This document shows positions 8,137 to 14,958 of a stretch of 17,783 bases of DNA, in pieces. The DNA lies in the NCBI GenBank assembly GCA_900544545.1, contig UQVY01000019.1, forward strand, positions 1-17,783. Direction: 5' to 3'. The notes under the pieces were generated by a model. The model was not told where the DNA came from and did no database searches. It saw only the letters and a list, made by a program, of their open reading frames with translations. Position numbers and translations under genes: made by a program. Every line of letters starts with the position of its first letter. Within the stretch, counting starts at the first letter, position 1. The DNA is from an uncultured Eubacteriales bacterium. GTDB lineage: Bacteria > Bacillota > Clostridia > Christensenellales > CAG-314.

Positions 8137-8841
8137 ATGAAATTCCACGCAAAAACATTCTTTCACCGACTATTCGTGTATATTCTGGGGCTTTTCGTCC
8201 TCGCTTTGGGCGTTGCCTTCTCGATCAACAGCAACCTCGGCGTTTCGCCCGTCAACTCCCTGCCCTACGTCCTCAGCAAAATCGCCCATTGGGACCTCAG
8301 CCTTATGGTTACGCTGGTTTTCACGTTTTACGTGCTGCTCCAGCTTTTGATTCTGCGAAAAGATTTCAAATGGATAAGCGTTTTCGAAATCGCGTTTTCG
8401 TTTGTGTTCGGATATTTCGTGAGTCTCGGACAACTTATTCTCGGTGATTTCACAATTCCGACTTATTTCGGACAACTTCTTATGATGGTAATCTCGATTC
8501 TGCTTATCGGTCTGGGCGTTTCGATGTACATAAACGCGCGGCTTCTGCCGATGCCGATGGAAGGTCTTGCGCTCGCGCTCTCCTCAAAATCCCGTAAAAT
8601 CGGCTTTTCCGCGATGAAATCCATCGTCGACACGGTTGCGGTGTGCATAGGAATCGCGCTTTCGTTCATTTTTCTTCACCGTCTCGAGGGCATCCGCGAA
8701 GGTACGGTTATCGCGGCGATTTGCGTCGGTTTCGCGGTAAGGCTCTTCTCGAAGCCCGTCATCAAGCTCTTCCGTCTCGAAAATTACCAACCTTCCGCCG
8801 AAAATTCCGAGACTACTCCTCAATCCGCACCCGCCGAATAA
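8137..8841 (+). CDS. YczE/YitT-family integral membrane protein
   Basis: A 234-residue membrane protein resembling the YczE/YyaS/YitT group, whose transport or signalling role is not established. About six hydrophobic segments can be traced (residues ~11-30, 55-74, 81-103, 112-132, 160-181, 188-204). The N-terminal pattern of helix, then NLGVSPVNSLPYVLS (33-47), is typical of the family. The C-terminal ~25 residues are polar and Ser/Pro-rich, likely cytoplasmic. Start ATG 8137 has AAAGGA at 8122-8127, 9 nt upstream. It is flanked on both sides by copies of the 14-nt intergenic motif. Family recognition is good; function unknown. Confidence 0.75.
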   Translation: MKFHAKTFFHRLFVYILGLFVLALGVAFSINSNLGVSPVNSLPYVLSKIAHWDLSLMVTLVFTFYVLLQLLILRKDFKWISVFEIAFSFVFGYFVSLGQLILGDFTIPTYFGQLLMMVISILLIGLGVSMYINARLLPMPMEGLALALSSKSRKIGFSAMKSIVDTVAVCIGIALSFIFLHRLEGIREGTVIAAICVGFAVRLFSKPVIKLFRLENYQPSAENSETTPQSAPAE

Positions 8842-8871
8842 CTCCAAACTTATTTTTCACGAATAAGCCGT

Positions 8872-8885
8872 TTCGTTCAACAAAC
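8872..8885 (+). repeat. Intergenic 14-nt motif TTCGTTCAACAAAC
   Basis: Copy of the motif described at 8024-8080, here downstream of the YczE-like gene. The preceding bases AAGCCG are also shared with the 8061-8066 sequence, so the related block is about 20 nt. Confidence 0.6.
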
Positions 8886-8946
8886 TTCGGGTTTCGCTTC
8901 GATTTTTGCCTTATTTCTGCGCGAACCCCCCGACTTCGTTGCAAAT

Positions 8947-8987
8947 CGAAAATTCAATTTTTCCGCCCGAAAATCCAATTTTCCGCC
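8947..8987 (+). repeat. Tandem duplication, 21 + 20 nt
   Basis: Units 8947-8967 and 8968-8987 are nearly identical (CGAAAATyCAATTTT core followed by CCGCC). Located in the gap 8842-9071 between the YczE-like gene and the zinc-ribbon gene. A possible -10 (TATAAA, 9006-9011) follows, without a convincing -35. Otherwise the gap holds nothing recognisable. Confidence 0.65.
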
Positions 8988-9071
8988 TATTTTTCCAGAG
9001 CCTCGTATAAAATCGAAGCTTTCCGTCAATAATCCTTCCCGATCTCCCGAAAGGGACAAGGAGGAACAATT

Positions 9072-9224
9072 ATGAACGTTAAGTGTAATAAATGCGGAAA
9101 AACAATGGATATTTCCGAGGCTTGCGTGTGTGAAAATTGTGGCGCTATCGAATGCCGTAGCTGCGCCGAAAAAAGTTTCTTTCTCTGCGACGGTTGCTCG
9201 GGGAAATTCAACTTCCTGAATTGA
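9072..9224 (+). CDS. Small cysteine-rich zinc-binding protein (50 aa)
   Basis: A short ORF likely to be real: ATG 9072 sits 7 nt after a perfect AAGGAGG (9058-9064), and the stop at 9222-9224 is followed at once by a bidirectional terminator. The 50-residue product has nine cysteines: C5/C8, C18/C20/C23, C28/C31 and C39/C42. This arrangement of CxxC pairs could bind two zinc ions as a zinc ribbon or cross-brace fold. It has no signal peptide or membrane segment, so it is presumably cytoplasmic. I do not recognise a named family; a role in protein or nucleic-acid contact is only a guess from fold type. Its neighbours (YczE-like membrane protein, tdk) do not suggest a function. Confidence 0.75.
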   Translation: MNVKCNKCGKTMDISEACVCENCGAIECRSCAEKSFFLCDGCSGKFNFLN

Positions 9225-9227
9225 CCG

Positions 9228-9277
9228 AAAAAAGACTTCCTCGGATAATTTTCATTCCGTGGAAGTCTTTATTTTTA
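9228..9277. terminator. Bidirectional terminator between the zinc-ribbon gene and tdk
   Basis: Stem AAAGACTTCC (9231-9240) / GGAAGTCTTT (9261-9270), extended inside by CGG/CCG, followed by a T-rich tract on the plus strand and preceded by an A tract that gives a T tract on the minus strand. It can serve both convergent genes. Confidence 0.85.
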
Positions 9278-9345
9278 TGCGATAATCTATATTTTTATCC
9301 GCAATTATCGGCTTTTATTCAAAATCAACTTATATTTATACGCAA

Positions 9346-9930
9346 TCAACCTTTGTTTTTCTGGCTTTCGATGCGCTTTTCCCAACAATCGTGACACATC
9401 GCGACGTACCTGTCGTTGCCGCCGAGAAGGACCTGACTGCCCTCGGTGACGACGTTTCCGCGCTCGTCGAGCCTTGCGTTGACCGTCGCTTTCCTGCCGC
9501 ATTCGCAAATCGTTTTGATTTCGGTAATCGAATCCGCGATTTCGAAAAGTCTCAGACTTCCCGGAAAACAATGCGTCAGAAAGTCCGTCCGCAAGCCGAA
9601 ACAAAGCACGGGGACGCCCATTTGGTCCACGATTTTGCGGAATCCGTCGATTTGTTCGGGCGTGAAAAACTGACATTCGTCGGCAATAATCACGTCTCTT
9701 GCGTTCTGCGCGAGAAATTTTTCGCGAATATTTTCGTTCTGCCCGATAATCTCGGCTTCGGCTTGGAGTCCGATTCGCGATTTGATGACGGCTTCCCCGT
9801 CGCGGTCGTCGATTGCGGGCTTGACCAGCCAGACCTTCATTCCGCGCTCTTCGTAATTGAATTTCGTGATGAGGGCCTGCGCCGATTTGCTGCTGCCCAT
9901 CGCTCCGTATTTAAAATAAAGCTTCGCCAT
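9346..9930 (-). CDS. tdk: Thymidine kinase
   Basis: Salvage enzyme phosphorylating thymidine (and deoxyuridine) to dTMP with ATP, cytoplasmic, normally a tetramer. 194 residues, normal for type II thymidine kinase. Seen: P-loop GAMGSSKS (9-16), Walker B-like DECQ with likely catalytic Glu85 (84-87), the FGLRTDF segment near the lasso (111-117), and zinc ligands C142, C144, C179 and C182. Start chosen at ATG 9930 (MAKLYFKYG) because GAGGAGAG lies just upstream on the minus strand (plus 9935-9942); an in-frame ATG at 9969 has no such site and adds 13 charged residues. Lies downstream of nadE, 155 nt away, with a tandem repeat array between. Confidence 0.95.
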   Translation of the reverse strand: MAKLYFKYGAMGSSKSAQALITKFNYEERGMKVWLVKPAIDDRDGEAVIKSRIGLQAEAEIIGQNENIREKFLAQNARDVIIADECQFFTPEQIDGFRKIVDQMGVPVLCFGLRTDFLTHCFPGSLRLFEIADSITEIKTICECGRKATVNARLDERGNVVTEGSQVLLGGNDRYVAMCHDCWEKRIESQKNKG

Positions 9931-9993
9931 AAATCTCTCCTCGTCTCGGTTTTTCTCTTTTGGGGGCAATCCCGACTTTCTTGCGTGAAATCC

Positions 9994-10056
9994 GAAGTTC
10001 GTTTAACCAACTCTGAAGTTCGCTCAACTAATCCCGGCTTTCGTTCAACCAACTCG
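9994..10056. repeat. 21-nt tandem repeat array between nadE and tdk
   Basis: Three 21-nt units (9994-10014, 10015-10035, 10036-10056) share the core TTCGyTyAACyAA; degenerate units with the same period flank them (9973-9993, 10057-10077). Each core is a copy of the 14-nt motif seen around the YczE-like gene. Reading frames through it give seven-residue repeats, but none has a ribosome binding site, so it is taken as non-coding. Confidence 0.8.
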
Positions 10057-10085
10057 TCTTTTCGTCAAATGGGCTCTCCCGCCGA

Positions 10086-10877
10086 TCAGTCCCGATTTTC
10101 GTCCGGAGAAGGCTTTTTCGCCGCCCCGCAGAGGACTTCCGCAGGGCTTCCCTCCGGATAAAACACGGGCATACGACGTTTGTGCGCGGAGCGTTCGTTT
10201 GCCGAAGAAATCCGCCTTCCGACCTCTTTCGGGAGGCTCTCTCCGCGGATAAAGGCGTCAACTTCCGCGTAAGTAACGCCCATTTCCAGCTCGTCGGTCT
10301 GTCCCTCCCATAGCCCCGCGCTCGGGGCTTTGTTTATGATGACGTCGGGCGCGCCAAGGTAGCGCAGAAACTCGAAAATCTCGGTAACGGTGAGGTCTGC
10401 TATGGGATTGACGTCCGACGCTCCGTCCCCCCATTTCGTGAAATAACCCATAGTAAGTTCGCTTTTGTTGCCGGTGCCGACGACGAGCGCGCCCCTTGTC
10501 TGCGCGACGCAATAAAGCGCAGTCATTCTGAGTCTCGGATTTATGTTTGCCTTGGCAATGTCGCTCGGCTCCGAAACCGCTCCCACGGCTTGCGAAAAAG
10601 CTTTTTTAACTGCGGAAAGGTCGATTTCGACCGTTTCTATTCCGAATTTCTCCGCGACGAGCAAAGCGTGCTGTCTGTCCTCGCCGTAATTTCTTTTGCT
10701 CTCACACGGCATAATCACGCCGAGCGTATTTTCCGACGCAGCTCTGCAAAGTATCCCGACGAGCGTGCAGTCTTTTCCGCCGCTGTTTCCGTAAACGAAG
10801 CCTTTCGCTCCGGTTTCTTCGAGTCTTTTTCCGAGCCATTCGACTCTGCGGTCGAATTCTTTACGATAATCTCTCAT
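10086..10877 (-). CDS. nadE: NH3-dependent NAD+ synthetase
   Basis: Last step of NAD synthesis: amidation of nicotinic acid adenine dinucleotide with ATP and ammonia, cytoplasmic, acting as a dimer. 263 residues, with no glutaminase domain, so it uses free ammonia. Seen: PP-loop NSGGKDC at 31-37, INPRLRM (112-118), GTGNKSE (134-140) and the long FTKWGDGASDVNPIADL block (146-162), all characteristic of NadE. Start at ATG 10877 (MRDYRKEF) with GGAGGAG just upstream on the minus strand (within plus 10880-10889); an in-frame start 21 nt earlier is less supported. The C-terminal ~25 residues after RRMPV are a Pro/Lys-rich tail. Probably transcribed with tdk. Confidence 0.93.
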   Translation of the reverse strand: MRDYRKEFDRRVEWLGKRLEETGAKGFVYGNSGGKDCTLVGILCRAASENTLGVIMPCESKRNYGEDRQHALLVAEKFGIETVEIDLSAVKKAFSQAVGAVSEPSDIAKANINPRLRMTALYCVAQTRGALVVGTGNKSELTMGYFTKWGDGASDVNPIADLTVTEIFEFLRYLGAPDVIINKAPSAGLWEGQTDELEMGVTYAEVDAFIRGESLPKEVGRRISSANERSAHKRRMPVFYPEGSPAEVLCGAAKKPSPDENRD

Positions 10878-10889
10878 AATTCTCCTCCC

Positions 10890-11233
10890 GACGGACAATC
10901 CGCGGCGATTTCTCCGTCCTTTCCGATTGAATTCCGACTCTCTCGGGACAACGCGGATTTCCCATCCCGTTTTTCCCTCCGAGATAATCCCGATTACGGA
11001 TTTTATCCGACGATTCGCATTTTTGACCGCGTTCTTATATATTCTATACTTTTTTCGGCGTTTTGTAAACGGTTTTGGCGATTTTTCGCCGCGACGATTT
11101 CGTTCTTTCGGTTAATCTCGGATTTTTCCGCCCGAACTCCCCTTTCCGACCGTTACGCCCCTTATATTCCCCCCGCAGTGATTCTTATTCTTTCCCTTTT
11201 CGTTCAAAATAACGAATAATCGCTTAAAATCGA
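10890..11233. other. nadE-peptidase divergent gap, no gene seen
   Basis: About 340 nt between two divergent genes. No ORF with a ribosome binding site is present. Degenerate CCGATT/CGGATT words recur between 10920 and 11005. A partial copy (11 of 14) of the TTCGTTCAACAAAC motif lies at 11199-11212. A promoter for nadE should lie here on the minus strand, but I cannot point to a convincing one. Confidence 0.5.
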
Positions 11234-11262
11234 TTGTTTTTACGGCGGAAATATGTTAAAAT
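11234..11262 (+). promoter_or_regulatory. sigma-A promoter of the M20 peptidase gene
   Basis: TTGTTT (11234-11239), 17-nt spacer, TAAAAT (11257-11262) with TG at 11254-11255. Transcription would start near 11269, leaving a leader of ~145 nt. That leader holds GCGGAC (11298-11303) pairing with GTCCGC (11348-11353) and inner short helices. No known riboswitch class is recognised in it. Confidence 0.65.
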
Positions 11263-11413
11263 ACTTATCGGCAGACAATTGAAGCTTGCGAAGACGCGCG
11301 GACGGCTCGTTATTTCCCCGCGGAGGAAAGCTCTCCTTCGGACTCCTGTCCGCAAAGACCGTTAATCTCTCTTACGGGCGAAAACCTCCCGCGCCTTCAC
11401 GAAAGGAGAAAAA

Positions 11414-12598
11414 ATGTATAAGTATCAGCAGGCAGTGGATTTATTCCTTAAAATCGTGCAAATCGACAGTCCCTCTCTCGAAGAAAAAGCAATGTGCGAC
11501 TTCATCGAGAATTACGCGAAAGAAAACTGGAAAGACGCGGTGGTAACCGTTGACGAAATTCATCTCGGCGACCTTCCCGAGGACGTAAGAAGCCGTCTTC
11601 CCGAAAAGGACAGAGAAGCCGTTACTCATCAGGTCTACGTCGAAATTCCCGCCAACACGGAAGGAAAGCCTTCCATTCTTCTCGGCGCGCACGTAGACAC
11701 CGTAAGCCCCGGAAAGGGCGTCAAACCCTCGATTACCGAAGACGGAAAGATAGTTACCGACGGAACGACCGTACTCGGAAGCGACGATAAAGCCGGAGTT
11801 GCCGGCATAATCACCGCAATCGACGAGCTTTACAAAAACAACCTTCCTCACGGAAGAATAATGTGCGTATTCACCGCCTGCGAAGAAAAAGGACTTCTCG
11901 GCGCAAGACTCGCTCCCGTAGACAAGATGAATCTCGATTACGGTTACGTTTTCGACACGACGGGCAGAGTCGGCGAAATCGTCGAAAGAGTCCAGCATTC
12001 CCAGACCGTCGAAATAAACGTCAAGGTCAGCGATATCCCCAATCACGCCTACGCCCTTACCGTTCAGAACGCTCTCGGCGTCGCGAGCGAAATAATCGCC
12101 AGGCTTCCCAAGGGACTTTGGGACAAGGGCGAATATACCCTCTCCAACGTAACCTCCCTTAAAACCGAAACCGAACCCGGCTATCTCGTCCCGAATAAAG
12201 CCACCGTCAAATTCAGCATCAGAAGTTTTATTCCCGAAGAGCTTAAAGTTCTCCGCGATATGTTCGGAAAGCTGATTTCGGCTATGAGTTTCGAAAACAC
12301 CGAGATTACCTATAAGATTTCTCCCGAAAAGACGATGGGTTACGACAACACCCAGTCCGAAACGGGAAGGAAGATGATGAGCGACGCCGCCGAAGCGATA
12401 AAGGAACTCGGAATTCAGCCCAAATATCTCCGCGACGGATTGGGCGGACACGACGCAAGCATATACAGAGTCAACGGAGTGCCTTCTCTCGTACTTTCCT
12501 GCGGAATGCAGGATATCCATACCACACGCGAATGGTGTTACGCCGAGGACGTAAGTCTTACCGTCGAACTTATCCTTAAACTTATCGAAAAGGCGTAG
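11414..12598 (+). CDS. M20-family metallopeptidase, peptidase T-like
   Basis: Predicted cytoplasmic di-zinc exopeptidase releasing amino acids from short peptides. 394 residues, normal length. Metal-centre residues visible: H93 and D95 in HVDT (93-96), D124 in LGSDDKAG (121-128), catalytic E157 and metal-binding E158 in CEEKGLLGA (156-164), D181 in FDTTG, and H369 near the C-terminus (IHTTREW). A dimerisation-type insert lies between about 190 and 300. The GGHDASIY block (344-351) precedes the C-terminal histidine. Start ATG 11414 has AAAGGAG (about 11402-11408) just upstream. It resembles PepT-like proteins, but its second half is divergent and a carboxypeptidase or deacylase activity cannot be excluded, so no gene symbol is given. 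Confidence 0.88.
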   Translation: MYKYQQAVDLFLKIVQIDSPSLEEKAMCDFIENYAKENWKDAVVTVDEIHLGDLPEDVRSRLPEKDREAVTHQVYVEIPANTEGKPSILLGAHVDTVSPGKGVKPSITEDGKIVTDGTTVLGSDDKAGVAGIITAIDELYKNNLPHGRIMCVFTACEEKGLLGARLAPVDKMNLDYGYVFDTTGRVGEIVERVQHSQTVEINVKVSDIPNHAYALTVQNALGVASEIIARLPKGLWDKGEYTLSNVTSLKTETEPGYLVPNKATVKFSIRSFIPEELKVLRDMFGKLISAMSFENTEITYKISPEKTMGYDNTQSETGRKMMSDAAEAIKELGIQPKYLRDGLGGHDASIYRVNGVPSLVLSCGMQDIHTTREWCYAEDVSLTVELILKLIEKA

Positions 12599-12610
12599 GC
12601 TCGAATCGCG

Positions 12611-12710
12611 GCTGCCTGCGCTCCCCTCTCAACGCTTCGACGATTCAAGGCTTTTTTCAGCCCGCCCGCCCCGCGTAGGCAGCGTTTCGGTTTCCGAGTT
12701 CGGGGGGGGG
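12611..12710 (+). repeat. Inverted repeat and nine-G tract after the peptidase gene
   Basis: GCTGCCTGCGC (12611-12621) pairs with GCGTAGGCAGC (12673-12683), 11 bp with one G-T, enclosing 51 nt that include a T6 run (about 12652-12657). A run of nine G follows at 12702-12710. The structure could end the peptidase transcript, but it is not a canonical terminator. Confidence 0.5.
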
Positions 12711-12768
12711 CGTATTGACGCGGTATTTTTCGCCGAAGCCTTTTCACAAAAAGACCGGAGGACAAATT

Positions 12769-14106
12769 ATGAACGACACGCAAAAAAACAATTCTGCGCC
12801 GATGCGCAACGGAACCTACTACAAAACGGAAAATCCCGGGAGCGAAGGTTTTATTCGAGCGAAGAACGCGTTGCCCTACGCTTTATGGGCGTTCGGGCTG
12901 ATTTTTACGCTGATAAACAGCTTCGTTCGGCCGTATCTTACGCTCGGCTGGCTTTCCTTTGCGATAATCGTAGTTTTTTCCGCGCTTCTTACCGCACCCG
13001 TAGTCATTATCGAATGGAAAAACGGAATAAGGAAAGCGCTGGTCGTCGGGCTGGGGATAGTTCATTTTCTTGCGTTTCTTCTGCCCTTCGTAATGGGCGC
13101 GGCTTTTGAAACGGTCTACATGTGGGTAACCGCGATAGCCGGCGTCTTTGTCTACGAAATAAATTACCGCGCTCTTCCCGAAAAGAAAAGAGGAGCCTCC
13201 AAAAGGAAACTCTGCGTTTTCTTATTTGCGACGACTTCGGTTATAGTTATGGTTCTGATAGCGTTCTTTATGCCTCTTTCGGGCGGAGTAAGATTCCGTG
13301 CGAACGATAACGGAGGCTATACGGTCATCGCCGCGTCGAACTTCGGGAAGATTTCCGTTCCCGGTTCCGTGCGAGGAAAGCCCGTAACGGGAGTTTCGGC
13401 TTACGCCTTCTCCAAAAACGCCTTTACTAAGGAAGTTATCCTTCCCGATACGGTAACCGATACGGAATATCTCTCCTTCGCGGGAATGGAAAGCGTAGAG
13501 GCTCTGACTCTCGCGCCCTCCTCACTCCCGGGCGGAATGATGTACGGACTCTGGTATTCCAAGAGCGAAGATATGGCTTCCGTCGCGAATACTCTCGTGC
13601 CGGCAAGTCTTAAAAAGGTTACGGTCATAGGAAGCGTAACCGACGGCTGTTTCAACCTTATGACGAACTTGGAGGAAGTCGGGTTCAAAGGCAACGTCAA
13701 GAGAATCGGTTCGAACGCGTTTGCGGGCTGTACGTCGCTTAAAAGCATAGTCGTTCCCGAAACCGTAACGGTCATAGATACCTACGCGTTCTCCTATTGC
13801 CGCGCGCTTAAAGACGTAACTCTTCCGACGAACCTCAAATCCATAGAAAGTCTTGCTTTCCAGTATTGTACGGCTCTCAGGAGCTTTATAATTCCCGAAA
13901 ACGTCTCCTTCGTGGGCGCGGGCGCTTTCGACCATTGCAGCGCGCTTCTCAAAATCGAAGCCAAGGTTACCGCCGAAACTGCGTCCGCGTCGTGGGACTA
14001 TCGCTGGACGTATCAGCTTCAGGGTTACGACGACAGAGGAAATCCGACTTTTGCGACTCAGGCTCTTTCCGTTACCTACGCGAAAAACGATCCCGTCGAA
14101 ATCTGA
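12769..14106 (+). CDS. Membrane-anchored BspA-type leucine-rich repeat protein
   Basis: A 445-residue protein: five predicted membrane helices (about 36-55, 61-83, 90-112, 114-130, 148-170) followed by a C-terminal leucine-rich repeat region (~180-400). Positively charged loops at 83-89 and 138-148 suggest the N-terminus is inside and the repeats outside. The BspA/LRR_5 repeats have a 23-residue period, clearest from 310 to 395: I-x-x-x-AF-x-x-C-x-x-L-x-x-(I/V)-x-(I/L)P. Such domains commonly mediate surface binding in gut and oral bacteria, but the partner here is unknown. Start ATG 12769 is chosen because GGAGG (12757-12761) is 7 nt upstream; an in-frame TTG at 12715 has no such site. Confidence 0.85.
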   Translation: MNDTQKNNSAPMRNGTYYKTENPGSEGFIRAKNALPYALWAFGLIFTLINSFVRPYLTLGWLSFAIIVVFSALLTAPVVIIEWKNGIRKALVVGLGIVHFLAFLLPFVMGAAFETVYMWVTAIAGVFVYEINYRALPEKKRGASKRKLCVFLFATTSVIVMVLIAFFMPLSGGVRFRANDNGGYTVIAASNFGKISVPGSVRGKPVTGVSAYAFSKNAFTKEVILPDTVTDTEYLSFAGMESVEALTLAPSSLPGGMMYGLWYSKSEDMASVANTLVPASLKKVTVIGSVTDGCFNLMTNLEEVGFKGNVKRIGSNAFAGCTSLKSIVVPETVTVIDTYAFSYCRALKDVTLPTNLKSIESLAFQYCTALRSFIIPENVSFVGAGAFDHCSALLKIEAKVTAETASASWDYRWTYQLQGYDDRGNPTFATQALSVTYAKNDPVEI

Positions 14107-14182
14107 TTCGTTTTGCGTCGGCGAGGTTTGCTTTGCGCGGCAAGATTCACTTTGCTTGGCAAGGTTCGTTTTGCTCGCCCCC
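14106..14182 (+). repeat. Degenerate 19-nt tandem repeats after the LRR gene
   Basis: About four units: 14106-14125 (20 nt), 14126-14144, 14145-14163 and 14164-14182, sharing TTy...TTTGC..GGCAAG. They begin at the stop codon of the LRR gene. A weak hairpin GAAACG/CGTTTC (14183-14200) follows and may help terminate transcription before rnpB. Confidence 0.7.
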
Positions 14183-14214
14183 GAAACGCAAATCCGTTTC
14201 TCTCTCCCAAAGAC

Positions 14215-14243
14215 TTGACAAACTCTCGCGGAAATGATAGAAT
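14215..14243 (+). promoter_or_regulatory. sigma-A promoter of rnpB
   Basis: TTGACA (14215-14220), 17-nt spacer, TAGAAT (14238-14243) with TG at 14235-14236. The predicted start at about 14250 coincides with the first base of helix P1 of the RNase P RNA. Confidence 0.9.
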
Positions 14244-14249
14244 TCCTGT

Positions 14250-14577
14250 GCGTAAGTCGGTCGGACGATAGCGCGGCAATTGCCTCGAGGAAAGTCCGGG
14301 CACCGCAGAGCAAGAGCGCCGGCTAACTACCGGTGGAGGCGACTTCAAGGAAAGTGCAACAGAAATAGACATCGCGGAAACGCGTTAAGGTGGAAACGTG
14401 AGGTAAAAGCTCACGGGCGGTCCGGCGACGGTCCGCTCCTGTAAACCCCGCTCGGTGCAAGATCGGGACGCTAAAGCCTGCTCGGCTGTCCCTTATTTCG
14501 CTGGAACCGGCTGGCAACAGTCGGTCGAGATAGATTATCGTCGAATACAGAACTCGGCTTACAGACCGGACTTACGC
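14250..14577 (+). ncRNA. rnpB: RNase P RNA (catalytic subunit)
   Basis: The ribozyme that removes 5' leaders from pre-tRNAs together with the RnpA protein. Ends pair to form P1: 14250-14258 with 14569-14577 (GCGTAAGTC/GACTTACGC). Universally conserved segments are present: GAGGAAAGTCCGGGC (from 14287), AGTGCAACAGAAA (from about 14353), the AGATAGAT segment near 14528, and ACAGAACTCGGCTTA (from 14547). Length is about 328 nt to the end of P1. The overall layout appears to be bacterial type A, but the subtype was not folded in full. No protein should be called here. Confidence 0.96.
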
Positions 14578-14609
14578 AAAAAAGAGGTGATTTTTCACCT
14601 CTTTTTTTT
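14578..14609 (+). terminator. Rho-independent terminator of rnpB
   Basis: Stem GAGGTGA (14584-14590) / TCACCTC (14595-14601), TTTT loop, flanked by A6 and T8. It follows directly after helix P1. Confidence 0.95.
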
Positions 14610-14723
14610 CGGAAAAACGGCGTTTGTGAACGAGATTTCACCCGTATTACACAAAAAAATAATCGCGTTTTCGTCGTTTCCCGAGCGTTTTCTGATAGTT
14701 TTTTTGCGATTTTTGTATTAACT

Positions 14724-14754
14724 AACGGTTAACTCAGTGTTAAATTTAACCGTT
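14724..14754. repeat. Perfect 9-bp inverted repeat
   Basis: AACGGTTAA (14724-14732) and TTAACCGTT (14746-14754) with a 13-nt spacer, 18 nt upstream of the promoter at 14772. No T tract follows, so an operator or hairpin is more likely than a terminator. The gap 14610-14720 before it shows nothing recognisable. Confidence 0.6.
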
Positions 14755-14771
14755 TAAACACCGAATAAGCA

Positions 14772-14815
14772 TTGTACCTACAAATTTAGACCGTATAATT
14801 ATTCATAATATGAAT
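14772..14815 (+). promoter_or_regulatory. Promoter with overlapping palindrome upstream of sigK
   Basis: TTGTAC (14772-14777), 16-nt spacer, TATAAT (14794-14799). A 15-bp palindrome, ATTCATA-A-TATGAAT (14801-14815), covers the predicted start at about 14806. TTGTAC also pairs with GTACAA at 14825-14830. The arrangement suggests a repressor operator over the start site. Confidence 0.6.
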
Positions 14816-14888
14816 AGAATATTAGTACAAAACAGGCTCGGATTTTTCGTTTTTTCGGTGAAAAATCGGTAATCCGAAGCTGTTTTTT
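14806..14888 (+). ncRNA. Candidate small RNA or attenuated leader upstream of sigK
   Basis: A short transcription unit of about 80 nt between the promoter at 14772-14799 and a terminator-like end: CAG (14833-14835) plus TCGGATT (14838-14844) pair with AATCCGA (14871-14877) plus CTG (14880-14882), followed by T6 (14883-14888). An alternative stem GATTTTTC (14841-14848) / GAAAAATC (14860-14867) competes for the left arm. No ORF with a ribosome binding site is inside. It could be an independent small RNA or a sigK attenuator. Confidence 0.45.
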
Positions 14889-14918
14889 AAATTAAAAGTA
14901 ATCAAAGGATTTTTTCCC

Positions 14919-14928
14919 GCATAGAATA
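14919..14928 (+). promoter_or_regulatory. Sporulation-type -10 element (sigma-E/sigma-K like) of sigK
   Basis: GCATAGAATA fits the sigma-K -10 pattern CATAnnnTA and matches the sigma-E -10 CATACAAT at 7 of 8 positions. It lies about 30 nt before the sigK start codon. The -35 side is not convincing. In known spore formers sigK is read by mother-cell sigma factors, which agrees. Confidence 0.4.
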
Positions 14929-14958
14929 GCCGTATATCAGAAAGGAGGCAAAAAGCCT

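Noticed and set aside
9973..10077. CRISPR array
   Set aside because: Units are contiguous 21-mers without unique spacers and there are no cas genes.
9837..10161. Heptapeptide-repeat reading frames through the nadE-tdk gap
   Set aside because: The seven-residue pattern results from the 21-nt DNA repeat; neither strand has a start with a ribosome binding site.
11441..12520. 359-codon minus-strand ORF antisense to the M20 peptidase gene
   Set aside because: Shadow ORF; all catalytic motifs lie on the plus strand.
14455..14721. 88-codon ORF over the 3' part of rnpB
   Set aside because: It overlaps conserved RNase P RNA sequence and its terminator, and has no ribosome binding site.
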